Source: Sequoia sempervirens
Taxonomy: Eukaryota; Streptophyta; Pinopsida; Cupressales; Cupressaceae
Length of the DNA stretch: 64,000 nucleotides
Assembly (NCBI GenBank): GCA_007258455.2
Contig: VDFB02373365.1
Location: 221,744,552-221,808,551, forward strand
Direction: 5' to 3'
Shown here: positions 33,677 through 45,116 of the stretch, piece after piece
How positions within the stretch are numbered: the first letter of the stretch is position 1
How the letters are laid out: the number at the start of each line of letters is the position of its first letter
Position numbers and translations under genes: made by a program
The notes under the pieces: model-generated
Seen by the model: the letters and a program-made list of their open reading frames with translations, nothing else
The model's database searches: none
Told to the model about the DNA's origin: nothing

Positions 33677-36412
33677 ACTTGCAAGGTATAGAACCAAAAA
33701 TACAAAAAAATTAGAAAATGTCCTAAAAAAATGGTCACCTTGATGAAAACCTGGCAAACAAGCGTCATGGTGACAACAAAAAAAAATCAAAAAAATCAAA
33801 AATCAAAAAAATCAGAAAAAGGATTGAAAATAGTAAAGAAAAAAATCATCCTCTAGTGAAAACCACTTCAGTGGCTCTTTGGGAAAGTACCTTGGTGAAA
33901 ACCTGGAAAACAGGCACCTTGTGTAAATAATCACTTTCCATCCACCAGGATCTCCACGGTTTTTTCTGCATCATCCATCCATTACGCTTCCATCATCCAT
34001 CACATTCCATATCCCCATCCATCACCCATCTGCATCCGCATCATAGCTTGGTCCTATGTTTGTGTCATGATCCCTCCTAGTACTACTCGACCCATTCTCA
34101 AGGTCAGTTTTTCCTGCCTATATTAGAGTAGTCTATTGCTTCACGCTGGGGGAATGCTCTCATCGGATCAGATTCATGTATGTTCTTGAAATCCAAAAAT
34201 TGGAAAATCCAAAAACATCAAAAAATCAAAAAATCCCAAAAAACATGTCAAAAAGTCAGTCAAAAAGTCAAAAACAGAGTCGTCTTGTCGAACTACATCA
34301 TCTCTGAGCTTTGAACATAGGAAAGGTTGATCTTTGATCATCCCTGAGACACCTAGGTCAGTCCTTTAGGAGTCCATCATAATAAATTGATAGTCTATTT
34401 GTTCATATCTCATCAATAATCAAGTCTGTGTCAGTCAAACTCTGTGGTCTCTGCGTATATAACATAGGCAAGGCTAATCTGTTGATCAGCCCCAAAGGCC
34501 CCTAGGATAGGTCTTTAGGTTAGTCTCTTGGTCAAAATCTTAGAAAACTCCAAAACATTCAAAAATTTGAAAATCAAAACATTTGTAAAATCTTGAAAAA
34601 TACCAAAAACAACCTCATAACATTTCAGAAAAACTTTAAAAACATCCAAATATTCCGTCTCATCTCACTTTCACCCGCAATAAACATCACTCATAATAAA
34701 TCATTGTCATCCTCAACCTTTGGTGAAATAGTCGTAAACAAGTCTAGCAGGTTAAAAGTGAAAACTAAAACATCAAGGTCTCAAGTCTAGGTCAATACAT
34801 AAACAAGTTGGTCAACTCTTTGTATCAAAAGCTTATCATCCAATTAGTCCTAAATCAATCATCTGATATCATCATGTCCTAGGATGCATCCTTCCTACAA
34901 TGGACATCAACATCAGGAATCACCGTAGTTTAGTCTTGGCTAGCGGTATTGAAGAACATTAGCTTGTTTGTTTACTTTATCTTTGTCTTTTGACTTATCT
35001 TTTTGCGCTCATTTTGATGACCTCTCGATGATGTCCCAAACGAAGGGATTTAGAGAGAAAGGAATGGGGAAACAATCATTATCTTTTTATCTGTTGTGCT
35101 TGTTGGATATTCTTGTAATATAACCTTGGTCACGCGTGGTTTGTTTGGGTGTAGGGAGGGTGTTTTAGATATCTTGTTGACCACATAGGAAGGCTTTCCT
35201 TTCTATGTTTTGGTCCAAGATGTTTAGAATATCTGAACTACATTTTAATTAACGTTCTGTATGTCAGGTGTGAACATAAGTACTCCTATCTGATTTTCAA
35301 GTCAAAGTTCATCACACTAGGTGCAACGCCATCCTGGTTCTTTATACCTTGATGCATCGTACCTATGTGTGTTATCAAACATAAGGTAATTATCCCTTTT
35401 AAAACCCCAACTCCTCGGTAAGCAAATCATGATCATGATCATGATCATTATCATCTCGTGACTTGTTGGAGTCTCTTTCTTTCTTCTATCTTCTTTCTGT
35501 GCTAACATGGTACCATGACAATTAATCACAAATCATTATCGCCAATGCATCCATCCTGCATCCATAAACGGTCAACATACTGCATAACACATACCATATC
35601 ATATAGAAAGCATTTATCATATCACCTAAATCATTGCATAATATAGATTGGTTATTCTAAGCATCTCATAAACCAGACATATGCATTCATTATATAAGCA
35701 TAAAAGCAACCATCCCATATGCATCATTAAACTCATATCACATACCTCATAAAACATCCATTTCATAATCATAAAGAACATATCATGTACAACATATACA
35801 TAGGAATCATTAACATCCATTGCATCATATGCATACATATCATCCATTTGCATTATCATAACATAGGCATCATACCATAAACATCATACATTATTCCATT
35901 TATCATTAAATATATCACTACATCATATCATCATCATAACATCATAAGTGCATCGCCATATCATACATGAGAAAAGTACTGAAAAGAAAAGATTACATCC
36001 CATATATCTCATCATCCATTAAGTGCATAATATAGATTTTTTAGTCTAAGCATTTGCATATCATAATATTTTGCATGCATCATCATAAAAAGTGCATAAG
36101 AAAAGATACTGAAAAATAAAAATGCATCCAATAGATCATTGCATAACATCATTATCACATAGGTACCATATAGAATTATCTCATAGCAACATACATAAGA
36201 TAGAATCATGACATCGCATATAGAAATAAAGTCCATCCATAATGCATAAAATGGAATAGGATACATCATCAAATCATCACATCTCATATAAATCATCAAA
36301 TAATATACTGTCATGGTAGAAAATCTATATCAAGTGTGTATCAAATACATAAAGTACAAATGTCCATGGGGCTATAAAAAATGAGCCTGTGGGGCGCAAA
36401 AGAAACATATCT
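33677..36412. other. Non-coding stretch after integrase with low-complexity repeats
   Basis: 33720-33930 repeats the phrase gtgaaaacctgg(c/a)aaacagg(c). 34300-34540 contains a loose direct repeat of acatagg(a/c)aagg with flanking agg(t/a)c. 35427-35451 is an (atcatg)n microsatellite. 35560-36320 is a CATA-rich low-complexity region with two copies of tgcataatatagatt (about 35635 and 36025). No gene recognised on the plus strand. The minus-strand frames at 35626 and 36012 are low-complexity artefacts. Confidence 0.55.
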
Positions 36413-38242
36413 TCAATCAAAAAATGCTCTAACCCTATTGGATGCCCTTGCCCTCACCAAGCTGTCTCTCTCCGTGATCCTCAGGGGCTTTGTATCATGT
36501 CTACTGGGAAAATTCAGGAGCCAGGACGCTTGGGGCATGGCCTAATGATAATGGACCCTGTAATAATTAGCCTCCTTGACCACCTCCTTGTATGCACATA
36601 ACGGCACTAAACTCCAGGAGGAAGAGGCGGACATGCTATCAAGCTGTTGTCTGTGACCCGTCTCCTGAGCTTCCCTAAGCTCTATAGCTTGCCTCTACTA
36701 GATAGCCTGATCTCTCTCCTATCGCAGTTGGTCTCTCTCTATTGTCAAGGTATCAACCTATCCCTATAGCCCTGCAACTTGAGCCTGTAGTTGTTGAATC
36801 TAGGCATCCCCCTGATCAGGTGGTGGTGGAGGTCCCTGATCTCTCTGTGGTAGTTGGTCAGCCTGCTTGTCCTGTCTCCCCTGGTCTTGATCTTTCCTTT
36901 GCTAATCTAGCTATGGATCTAGTTGTTGATCCTGTGGCCCCCTGTCCTGATCTGGCTACTGGCCTAGCCCGCCTCCGCCTCGGTCCCCATCCCCGTCTCT
37001 GTCCCCTCAGCCTCCTTGGCCCCGACCTCGTCCTGCCCCTCCACCTCTAGCTTTGTGCTGTGTCGATGGTGTCCTTGACACCGTCAGTCGAAGAGGTGGC
37101 CTGAACCAATCTCTGTAGGCCTAGGTGGTCCCTACATCAACTTGAACCTAATCATATGGCCACAACTTGACCATCGGCTATCTAAAAGAATCAATCGCCT
37201 CCTGTGTTGGAATGTATCAGCCCCATGAAGTCTCCCTCGTAGTACGCACAAATATTGCTATGTAGTGGTCATCAGGCCTATCTTGGGGCTCCTCAAACTA
37301 TCTCTGCACGTGGCCCGACAGGTACCTCTCAATCATCATGTGCTCCCTACCCTGCATTAGTCTATCCTGCTGAGTGAAAAAGAGCAGCTACACATCATCA
37401 TATCATGTGGGCCATCCAAGATATGGCCGCCATGTGAAGGCTTGCATCTCATCCAGAACTCTCCTCCAGTGGGGAATCCTGTGATGTCCTATGTTTGTAA
37501 ATGAGACACCTCCTCTGTACCTCCAAACAACTAGATCGTCTAGCTCCATATCAATGACAACAACTCTTAGACGAAGCACCGTGATGTGCTCCCAGGCCTA
37601 GATATGGAGTGTCACTCCAACTCCAATGGATCTGTCGTCACCGTATGCAAACTCATGTGAATCTCGATACAAAGAAGCCAACAGTACTAGCCCCCACACA
37701 AAGCATACCCATCGCCAAACCATCAGTTCCCAAGCGAGCCCCCATCCGGGACTGAAATATCAGCCCCGCCGATCTGGTGCAACAAGACCCAATATAATCG
37801 CTGCTATAACCAAGTGGAAAGGAGACACAATGAGCCTGTAATGCTCTAGCTCGATTTGGCCCTCACATAAGACAATCTCATCAAGGCCCATCATGTCATA
37901 GCAGGCATCCCTCCTGAAATCCACATTCTATATCACACGCTTTCTATGGATGGGCAATCTAAGTATCCGCCACATGTCCTCTAGTGTGACTGTGGCCTCA
38001 CCTGTCAAAAGGTGGAAGGAGGATGTCTCGCTATACCACCGCTCTGCAAGTGTTGTCATCATCCCCAGGTGAGTCCTTATTGGTGGTGCATATGCAATGT
38101 ACCAGAGGCCAATCGCCCCCAGGTGCTCCTATAATCGCTCGGCCAAACCGACCAATCTTCCAAGTATGGAGGATTTGCGCTCGCATGAATGAAGAATCTT
38201 TGCCTCCTCCTGCATTAGGAAAGTCACCGCGTTAAGTTTCAT
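36413..38242 (-). pseudogene. Antisense ORF encoding a plant mobile domain
   Basis: A minus-strand frame of 609 codons runs from ATG at 38242 to TGA at 36413 without a frameshift, but with 22 in-frame stops (18 TAG, 4 TGA by my count). It reads LAERWYSETSSFHLLTGEAT followed by VTLEDMWRILRLPIHRK, then RWVCFVWGLVLLASLYRDS, DDRSIGVGVTL, AWEHITVLR, and WRPYLGWP. This is the order of the plant mobile domain (aminotransferase-like PMD family), found in Tat-type elements and in some host genes. After the domain come a Gly/Arg-rich segment, a Gln/Asp/Pro-rich segment, and a coiled-coil-like IQQLQAQVAGL / LTIERDQLR segment. Role in the element is unknown; host PMD proteins act in silencing. Plus-strand frames here are its shadows. 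Confidence 0.82.
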
Positions 38243-39178
38243 AAAAAATCGTGATCTTGAATGACCTTGGCATACCCGAAACAACATATGTGTAGCTGTT
38301 TGCGGGTGCAGTGCAGTTTGAAAGTTCCAAACTGCGCCGCTAGGAGCCCTAAACTCTCAAACTTCGTTGCCGCAGCGTAGTTTGAAGTGCGACTCAGTTT
38401 AATGCGAAACCCTAAATAACAAAGAGGCCCACTGCGACACACTTTACACATGTAGTTTAGTTTGGAGTTTGAATCTAAACTCCAGATTGCACTGTGACAT
38501 TGCTATTTGTGACTACGACGCAGTTTGAGGTCGCATGATGTCGAAACAAACTTTCAAGCAATGCTATATTGGACCACTGGTAAAAACCTAACTTCCTAAG
38601 CTAATAAATGCACACGTAAATAAAAAAATGAAGTCAAGTCTTGTCGACTCATCGGTGGTCCAATGCCAGGCAACCTTTGGTGTGTGCGTACTCGATCCAA
38701 AATGTGTCGGGGAAGCTATCGTTGCGCCATCTCTCGAAGGGGTCAGAGCTCAAAGGTGCAGAATCTCAAAAGGGCTATGTATGCAAATGAATTGGAAATG
38801 GCCCCTTGAGGCCTATTTAATCCTAAAAAATAGGGTTTTTTGACACCGTTTAGCTGTTTAGCTAGGGTTTTGGTCCCCCGATCCTGTTTTCGCCCAATCG
38901 GGTGTCGATTTACATCATTTTTTTTGCAATTTATCACATTTTTTTGGCATCCTGGAGCCTTTTTGGACCCGTTGGGCACCTTGTCATCTTTTTTCATGAA
39001 ATCACCCAAAAATCCAAATTTTCATCTAATCTCTCAAGGGGGCAGTATATTGGCATGTTTTCTCTCACTGGGGCAGTAGTGGGGCAATTTTTAAAATTGG
39101 ATTTTTTTTGAATTTTGATCGAGACAGTTTATTCTTTGAACCAACACAACAAGTACTTTGCTTCAAAGAGGGGAAAAA
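38243..39178 (-). other. Leader region of the antisense ORF and polypurine tract of the Tat element
   Basis: On the minus strand this lies upstream of the plant-mobile-domain ORF and has repeated cagtttgaa / gcgcagtttg motifs (about 38310-38530), so it may hold its promoter; none is identifiable. On the plus strand the last 14 bases (39165-39178, aaagaggggaaaaa) are the polypurine tract next to the 3' LTR. Overlapping short frames at 38239-39111 look spurious. Confidence 0.5.
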
Positions 39179-40418
39179 TGTAGACATGGAAAATATACCG
39201 ACACGCTTGATCCTGGTTACTAACATCATTTCGTCCTGAATCATCTTCTTAGCTAATCATCACTCTTCGTCCCTTGATTAAATAAATCATCATTTATCTG
39301 ATTAAGTCATTCTCTCTTGTTAATTAAATAAATCAATGTTATTTGATTAACCCTCCTTTGTCTATTTAATTAAATAATTCATTTTATTTGATTAAATCTA
39401 TAAAGTCATCTTATTAAATTAAATAAATTAAACCTTATTTGATTTAATTTAACATCCTCTTTAATTAAATAAATAAAAATCCTTTATTTAATTAAATCTA
39501 AATCATATTCTCCTCAACTTTGATTTAAATCAACCCAAAAATATAAATCAAATTGTCACATCATCTAATCCCTCATTAAATTAATTAAATCTTGATTAAT
39601 TTAATCCTAATCACCTAAATCTTCTAGATATTGCCACTTGCACATGAAAATACATTTAATTAATTTATTAAATCCCTATTTTCTCTCAACATGGAATCTT
39701 TAGGAGAATATTCCTCCAAGTTTGAAAATACTTCGAAGTGGATTTGTCCTTCCAACAAGACATTCATTCCCTCTTACATGTCCTTGTGCATTGAGCCAAG
39801 TAGCATTTAATTCATTCTTTTCTCCCTCCAACAAGTCATTTCACAAATTTGAAATTCCACCTAATAACATTTATTGTGCACATTCATCAAAATGTGCTCA
39901 AGCTTCCTCCATTCACATCTTGACAAGTGGCACTTGCCCATTGGATGTTGAATGATCCCACATTGCTCCATTTTGCTCATTCCTCCATCTTGTCTTTTTA
40001 TAAATAGAAGGCTTTCCTTTGTATTTTGGATCCAGAACTTAGAGAAAAGTTACTCTCTTCACATTGAGAGCTAATTTTATCCATTTCATATCAAGTGTTC
40101 ATCATTTTCATGGTTTCATAACAAGGTTATGCCAAAATTTCATCAAGGGGCTTCAATCATCATCAAATCTTCATCAAGCTTGCATAGGAGTTGGGAAAGG
40201 GCCAATTTTCACATCAAATTGGCACCAATTCCCCCATGGGATTGAGGGTTTGCTTGTTGAAATAGGATTTCAATTACTTTCTTTGCTTTGTTCTTCAATT
40301 TCTTTCCTTTTTGAGGATTGTAGATGAATTTCACGGGGAATCTTGATTCTTACTTGCATTTGATCTAATATTGTGTTTGTTTCTTGTGTTTGTGTAGGTC
40401 TAGGATTGGGGTTCTACA
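39179..40418 (+). repeat. 3' LTR of the Tat element
   Basis: 1240 bases, TG...CA, direct repeat of the 5' LTR without the nested solo LTR. It is preceded by the polypurine tract and followed by the target duplication cctaa (40419-40423). A TATA box is at 39999-40006. The open frames at 39722 and 40064 mirror those in the 5' LTR and are not genes. Confidence 0.92.
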
Positions 40419-40425
40419 CCTAATA

Positions 40426-43400
40426 AGTGGTATCACATTTTTATTCATGGTTGTGAGAAGTGTGAGCTCCGAAGTTTTATATAACCCTTGTTTGAGGAGA
40501 TCTAATGCAAAGGTTAATTCATGGTTATATAGGATAGATTTGAGACATTTGAAGGTATGGATGCATTATGTAGGTGTTGTTTTACAAATTTAGGGTTTCA
40601 AGTTTGTAGATTTGTTGGGTTTATTGTAGATCTAGGGTTTTAAAAATGTTAGGTCAAAAGGGTTTCCTAGATTGGGCTTCATATGAGGGTTTTATAGAGG
40701 AACTTGCACAAATGACCTCTTGAGATGAAACTGATCTCACCATTAGATCTAGGATGGGAGAGAAACATAGATTCATATAAATGTTTTCCTATTTTGGCCA
40801 CTATGAAAAAATGCAAATTTTGTTTAGTCCTTGCCCTAGTTGTATGATCATATGACTGTCTGTAGAGGTGAAAAAATAATTAATTAAATCCTACACAAAA
40901 AAATAATTAAAATTTATTTAAAATAATGATAAACAATATTAAATTCTTGGTGGTCTGTAGATCCTCCTATACTCGCTTGACATCAGTAGGGTACTAGTAG
41001 GGATGCCTGTCAACACTTGTTAGCCCCTTACAGATCAATGTCTAAGCTAGTGGGGTTAGCCCTCAATTCTTGGACCCTGATCTCGTGGGGAGCTCCCTGC
41101 GCTATGCACCCAACTTGTGAGGCTGTAAATCACAATTTAAATCATTTTAATTGTGTTTCCTTGTGAGTGCTACCACTAGAAAAGTACTGCCCAAGCGTCA
41201 TCAACACACTACCACTGCTAGCCGACCACCGAAGGGCCACTGCCTCTCCACTCCTATAGGGTAGATTGGAGAGGTTTTTTCAAATAGGCATAAATTTCAC
41301 CCAAGATTTTGGATTTTTTACTTCCAATAGTCAACGAAAACATCTATTCGAGAACTAGCCAGTGGTACAAGTTTGTTTCCTTGTCACTTGATTTTTTAGT
41401 TTTTATCAATTTTTGGTCATAAATTTTGCATACAAAATCAGATTTTTGATTTTGAATAGGTGTTGTAAAGGATTTGTATTGTAATACATAGTGGATTAGG
41501 TATATTTTTAGTTTATGGTGTAGAGAGAGGTTTATACCTGTTTGATCACTTGTAGGTGCCTAAGATTTAGGGTGTGATTGTGTGAGAATCTAAATGAGTC
41601 AAGAGAAAAAAACTTGAGGGAGTACATGTTTTTATGTGATATTTGTGATGGTACATTTGATTAATAGTTTTGGTGCTTCCTAATACAAGTTTATAGGTGT
41701 TTTTCAGAGTTTGGACTTTGATGGTGACAGGTACATAGATTGTCTTCTGGTTTGAGGACGTGGGTTGAGATGTGCGAATACTTGGAGTCTTGGTTTGGTG
41801 AGAGTTGAGTGCACATACATCGATGGTGATGATTATGGTGTCATAAATATGTAGGTACATTTGAGCATTGACTAAAAAAAAAAAGGTTTGTGGTTGTTTG
41901 GTGGTGGTGTGATTTAGTGTTAGGAGGTTGTTCATATCTGCTAGATGCTTGTTTGGTTCCTTGAATATGGTTAATCATTTGTGGAATTGTTTGAAAATTA
42001 TATTTTTAGTTGATTTGGTGTTTTAGTCTTGAGATCTAGAAGATTATCTTCTTTGATATCTCAAAAATCCAGATTACTAATGTGATGACGAGTTTGCATG
42101 TTTCAGTGTTTGGGATCTACAAGTTATGCACTATATAGGTGTGTACAACCTATTGGTTGAGTGGGATGAATAATATGTGGACTGTCTATATCCATGAGAT
42201 CGATTAAGTGTTGATGTAGACTTTGGTAGTTGGCCTTGTTTACAGTCATTTGTACATTGACATGTTTCTTTGGGATGAAAGGATGGATGGTTAGAATGCT
42301 TGGATAGTAATTTGTTTGGAATTGTAGCATGTGGTTTATCACAATATCATGATAGCTTGGATACATGATTTATGATTGATATTTTGACAATGATGGTTTG
42401 AAAATGTATGATTACTTCTTGATGTTTTAATGACAATTGTATCTTCTTGTCTTGGAGATATTGGTTCTAGTTGTTCTCTAGAGCTGTTGGGATTGTAGTT
42501 GAGTGTGTGTGGACCATGGGAGGTCTTTATTTATGGGATGGTTGTCACGATATCATGTGTAGCTCAATATAAAAATTTAGTGGGAGTTTTTTGGTAATAT
42601 TGGGGATTCATCGTTGATGACAAACAATCTCCTTCAATGTTTATTGATGTCTTGGAGGAGATCTTGGATCTTGTTGTTGTAGTGAAATTTCTTACACATT
42701 TACAAGTTTGTTATGAAGAGATTTTTATCTTCATGTGATTGGAGATGTTATCCCTTGGTTTAGAGTGTGTTTTGTATTATGTCATGATGTAATATTGATT
42801 CTAAATTAGAGTTTTGTCATGATACATGTTCTCTTGAGACTAGGATGTGTGCATTGGTGCATGTGATATTCTAGGAGATGTTAGATTGTGATGTCATGAT
42901 TGGGTTCTTAATTCTACAATTGAAGCTTTGGCATTGGTCTAGTTGACTCTCTTGGTATTGAGTATATTGGTTATGTTCTTTGAAGCTTCATGATAGTGCA
43001 TTTTTTTCATTTGGAGCTTAGCATCGAGTGATTGGTTGTAGGTGCTTATGGATACTTGGAGACTTGGGTGAGGTTGGATTTATCTTTGGATTAGAGACAT
43101 TTTCTTGAGATGGTTACTCTTTAGAGGGTTTAGTAGGAAGATTGAGGAGCCTACACCTAGATATGGATGTGAGTTCATGATGGACCTATAGATGAGATTG
43201 TTCTTGGAGTAAGTCATGATGACTTGTTTATCCTAGAGGATCATTCTCGTTCCCCACTCTTGGTCTACTCTACGATTTACCATCTGAGAGGTATTTTCCC
43301 ATTCTTGTTTGAGATGCATTATGTTTTATGATTTTTCCTCTCATGGATATGAATCTTGAGCTATGGATAGTTAGTTTTGGAGGGTTCATTTGAGGGATGT

Positions 43401-44392
43401 TTAGTATGGTTATCTCCTTGTGCATATGAGTTTATTTATGTTATCATCCATTGATGAGAAGTTTTAGGAGATGTTTATTGGGTTGATTTCCTAGTTAGGG
43501 AATTAATATTTTTAGTTTGATCTTCCTTGGTTAGAGAGGCTTACATCCATGTTGGTTTACATGATACATATGTTTTGTTTGATCCATGAGATTAAACAAT
43601 TGAGTGTTGTTGAGTATTTTTATTTGGGGTTGTAAGGAGATCATAATTGACACAACTTAACACTTTGAGGTGTTAGTAGAAGGATACAATATAATTTACA
43701 AGTTTTTTCTCTTTTTTTATGGCTACTTCTTAGAGGTTCATGTTCATATGATTTGGGAGAGTTATGGTGATATATTGTGAGAGTAAAAAATTATGTGTTG
43801 CATGTGTGGATCATTGTGATGGTTCTTGGTACTACATTGTTTTGATCATTTTCCACACTTTGGTTTGAGTGTTGATTGGTAGACTTGGTATGCCATGATT
43901 TATTTTCAGATTTGACATTACTCATATAGTGGGTGTTCCTAGATATGTATGTTCTTTATTGACATGCTCTATATAGGGAGCTTGTGATTGTAGTTTATGG
44001 GTTGGATATATTGTTGGCATGAGTTTATTGATTTTGTTGATACCTAGGAGGTATGGATTATTGGATGTAATAGCACATGATATGGGTCTTATTTATAATA
44101 ATGCGGGTTTTTTTACCTTTGACAACAACTTGAAGCCTTTGTTGTCACTTGGATTTGATGCTTGTGTTATTTGGATTGGTGCATCTTCACCTTGGTTTGT
44201 TCCTTTTCTTCCATAAGTGGCATGTTGGAGGATGAGAGGAGTTCTTGCTTGAGATGGTGGTCATATTTGTTTTATTGTAGGTATCTTGATGGAGAATAAG
44301 AACATGCTAGATATTCATGTGGTTTCATGTATGACTATGATGATGTATTTCATTGATTGACCCTTATGCAATGTATACAATAAGTGGGAGAA
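40426..44392 (+). other. Non-coding interior of the outer Copia-type element
   Basis: Starts with the primer site tggtatcac (40428-40436) and ends with the polypurine tract aagtgggagaa (44382-44392). The 4 kb between is G/T-rich on the plus strand and has no gag, protease, integrase or RT motif in any frame I could read. Open frames (41567-41935 minus, 42124-42366 minus, 44019-44216 plus) have no recognised motif. It is either a genuinely gene-free element or one decayed past recognition. Confidence 0.6.
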
Positions 44393-45116
44393 TGTTGGGA
44401 TTAGGTGTTGTTCACCTTGCATAAAATGTAATATTATAATTTTTTAAATTAAATAAATATTTAGTGTGGTGCATCTAGGAGGTGTGTTTAACCACATTAG
44501 ATATTTAATTGGGGCCACTTGTAAAGTTGTATGTAACATTGGGTTGGTTATTATATGTGTGAGAGAGACGTATAATAATTAATTGTGAAAAAGTATTTAA
44601 TGTTTGTATCAAAAAGTAAATGAGGGGTCAATGGTTTTGTTTACTCATGGTTTTGAGGCACATAGTTTTATCTTACCGCTTGGTTGTATTTGTGTGAGCT
44701 TGTTTCTATAAAAGAAAACACATGTTTAGTGGTTAAGATAGGATGGGTGAGTGGGATGTCATAGTATTGAGTCCTTCTGAGTACATATGTGAATCATGGA
44801 ATGTGATGTATGGATTCATTCTTGGGAACATGGAGGATGCATAGGAGATTGTTGACATTTCAAACACATTCATTGTAACTTTGTAAGTGCATGTATTATT
44901 TTATTGCTGAATAATAGATGGAGTATGGATACTTTTGGAGGCTAGGTTTTTCCCTCTCGAGGGTTTTTCTAGGTTATATATTGTGTTATCTTATGGCTTG
45001 TCCATTTGATATTTTCATTATGGTTATTCTATAAGCTTGCATGCATTATTTTCTCTCATGAGGTTATGTAGGAAATGAATTTAACATTTTGGGTATTATG
45101 CATGTATATCCTAATA
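44393..45116 (+). repeat. 3' LTR of the outer Copia-type element
   Basis: Direct repeat of 19281-19987 plus two bases. A TATA box lies at 44707-44714. Starts TGTTGGGATTAGG and ends CCTAATA, so the terminal dinucleotide is TA rather than CA. Followed by taaaa. Confidence 0.85.

Larger units (their letters stand above)
19988..40418 (+). mobile_element. Tat/Ogre-like Gypsy retrotransposon with antisense plant-mobile-domain ORF
   Basis: LTRs at 19988-22714 (with a nested solo LTR) and 39179-40418 begin TGTA(T/G)ACATGG and end TTCTACA. A perfect 5-bp target duplication cctaa flanks the element (19983-19987 and 40419-40423). The primer site starts tttggcactagaaggaggg at 22715, and the polypurine tract aaagaggggaaaaa ends at 39178. 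Order of domains: gag, gag CX2HX4HX4C tail, protease, G-patch, RT, RNase H, integrase, then an antisense ORF with a plant mobile domain. Without the nested LTR it is about 18.9 kb. Great length and an antisense ORF before the 3' LTR are features of the Tat/Ogre group. The element is dead: stops, frameshifts and a mutated RT box. It inserted into the LTR of the outer Copia-type element. Confidence 0.88.
19281..45116 (+). mobile_element. Outer Copia-type non-autonomous element, split by a Tat Gypsy insertion
   Basis: Two direct repeats (19281-19987 continuing at 40424-40425, and 44393-45116) start TGTTGGGATTAGG and end CCTAATA. The interior begins with a primer site tggtatcac (40428), matching the initiator-methionine tRNA type used by Copia, and ends with aagtgggagaa directly before the 3' LTR, a typical Copia polypurine tract. 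Between them lie only about 4 kb of non-coding sequence (40426-44392) once the Gypsy insertion is removed. Outer flanks caaaa and taaaa differ at one base. Lack of gag-pol makes it a large non-autonomous (LARD-like) element or a fully decayed one. Confidence 0.75.

Noticed and set aside
36742..37050. Plus-strand Pro/Leu/Val-rich open frame of about 100 codons
   Set aside because: It is the shadow of the Gly/Arg- and Gln-rich part of the antisense plant-mobile-domain ORF, whose motifs are unambiguous on the minus strand.
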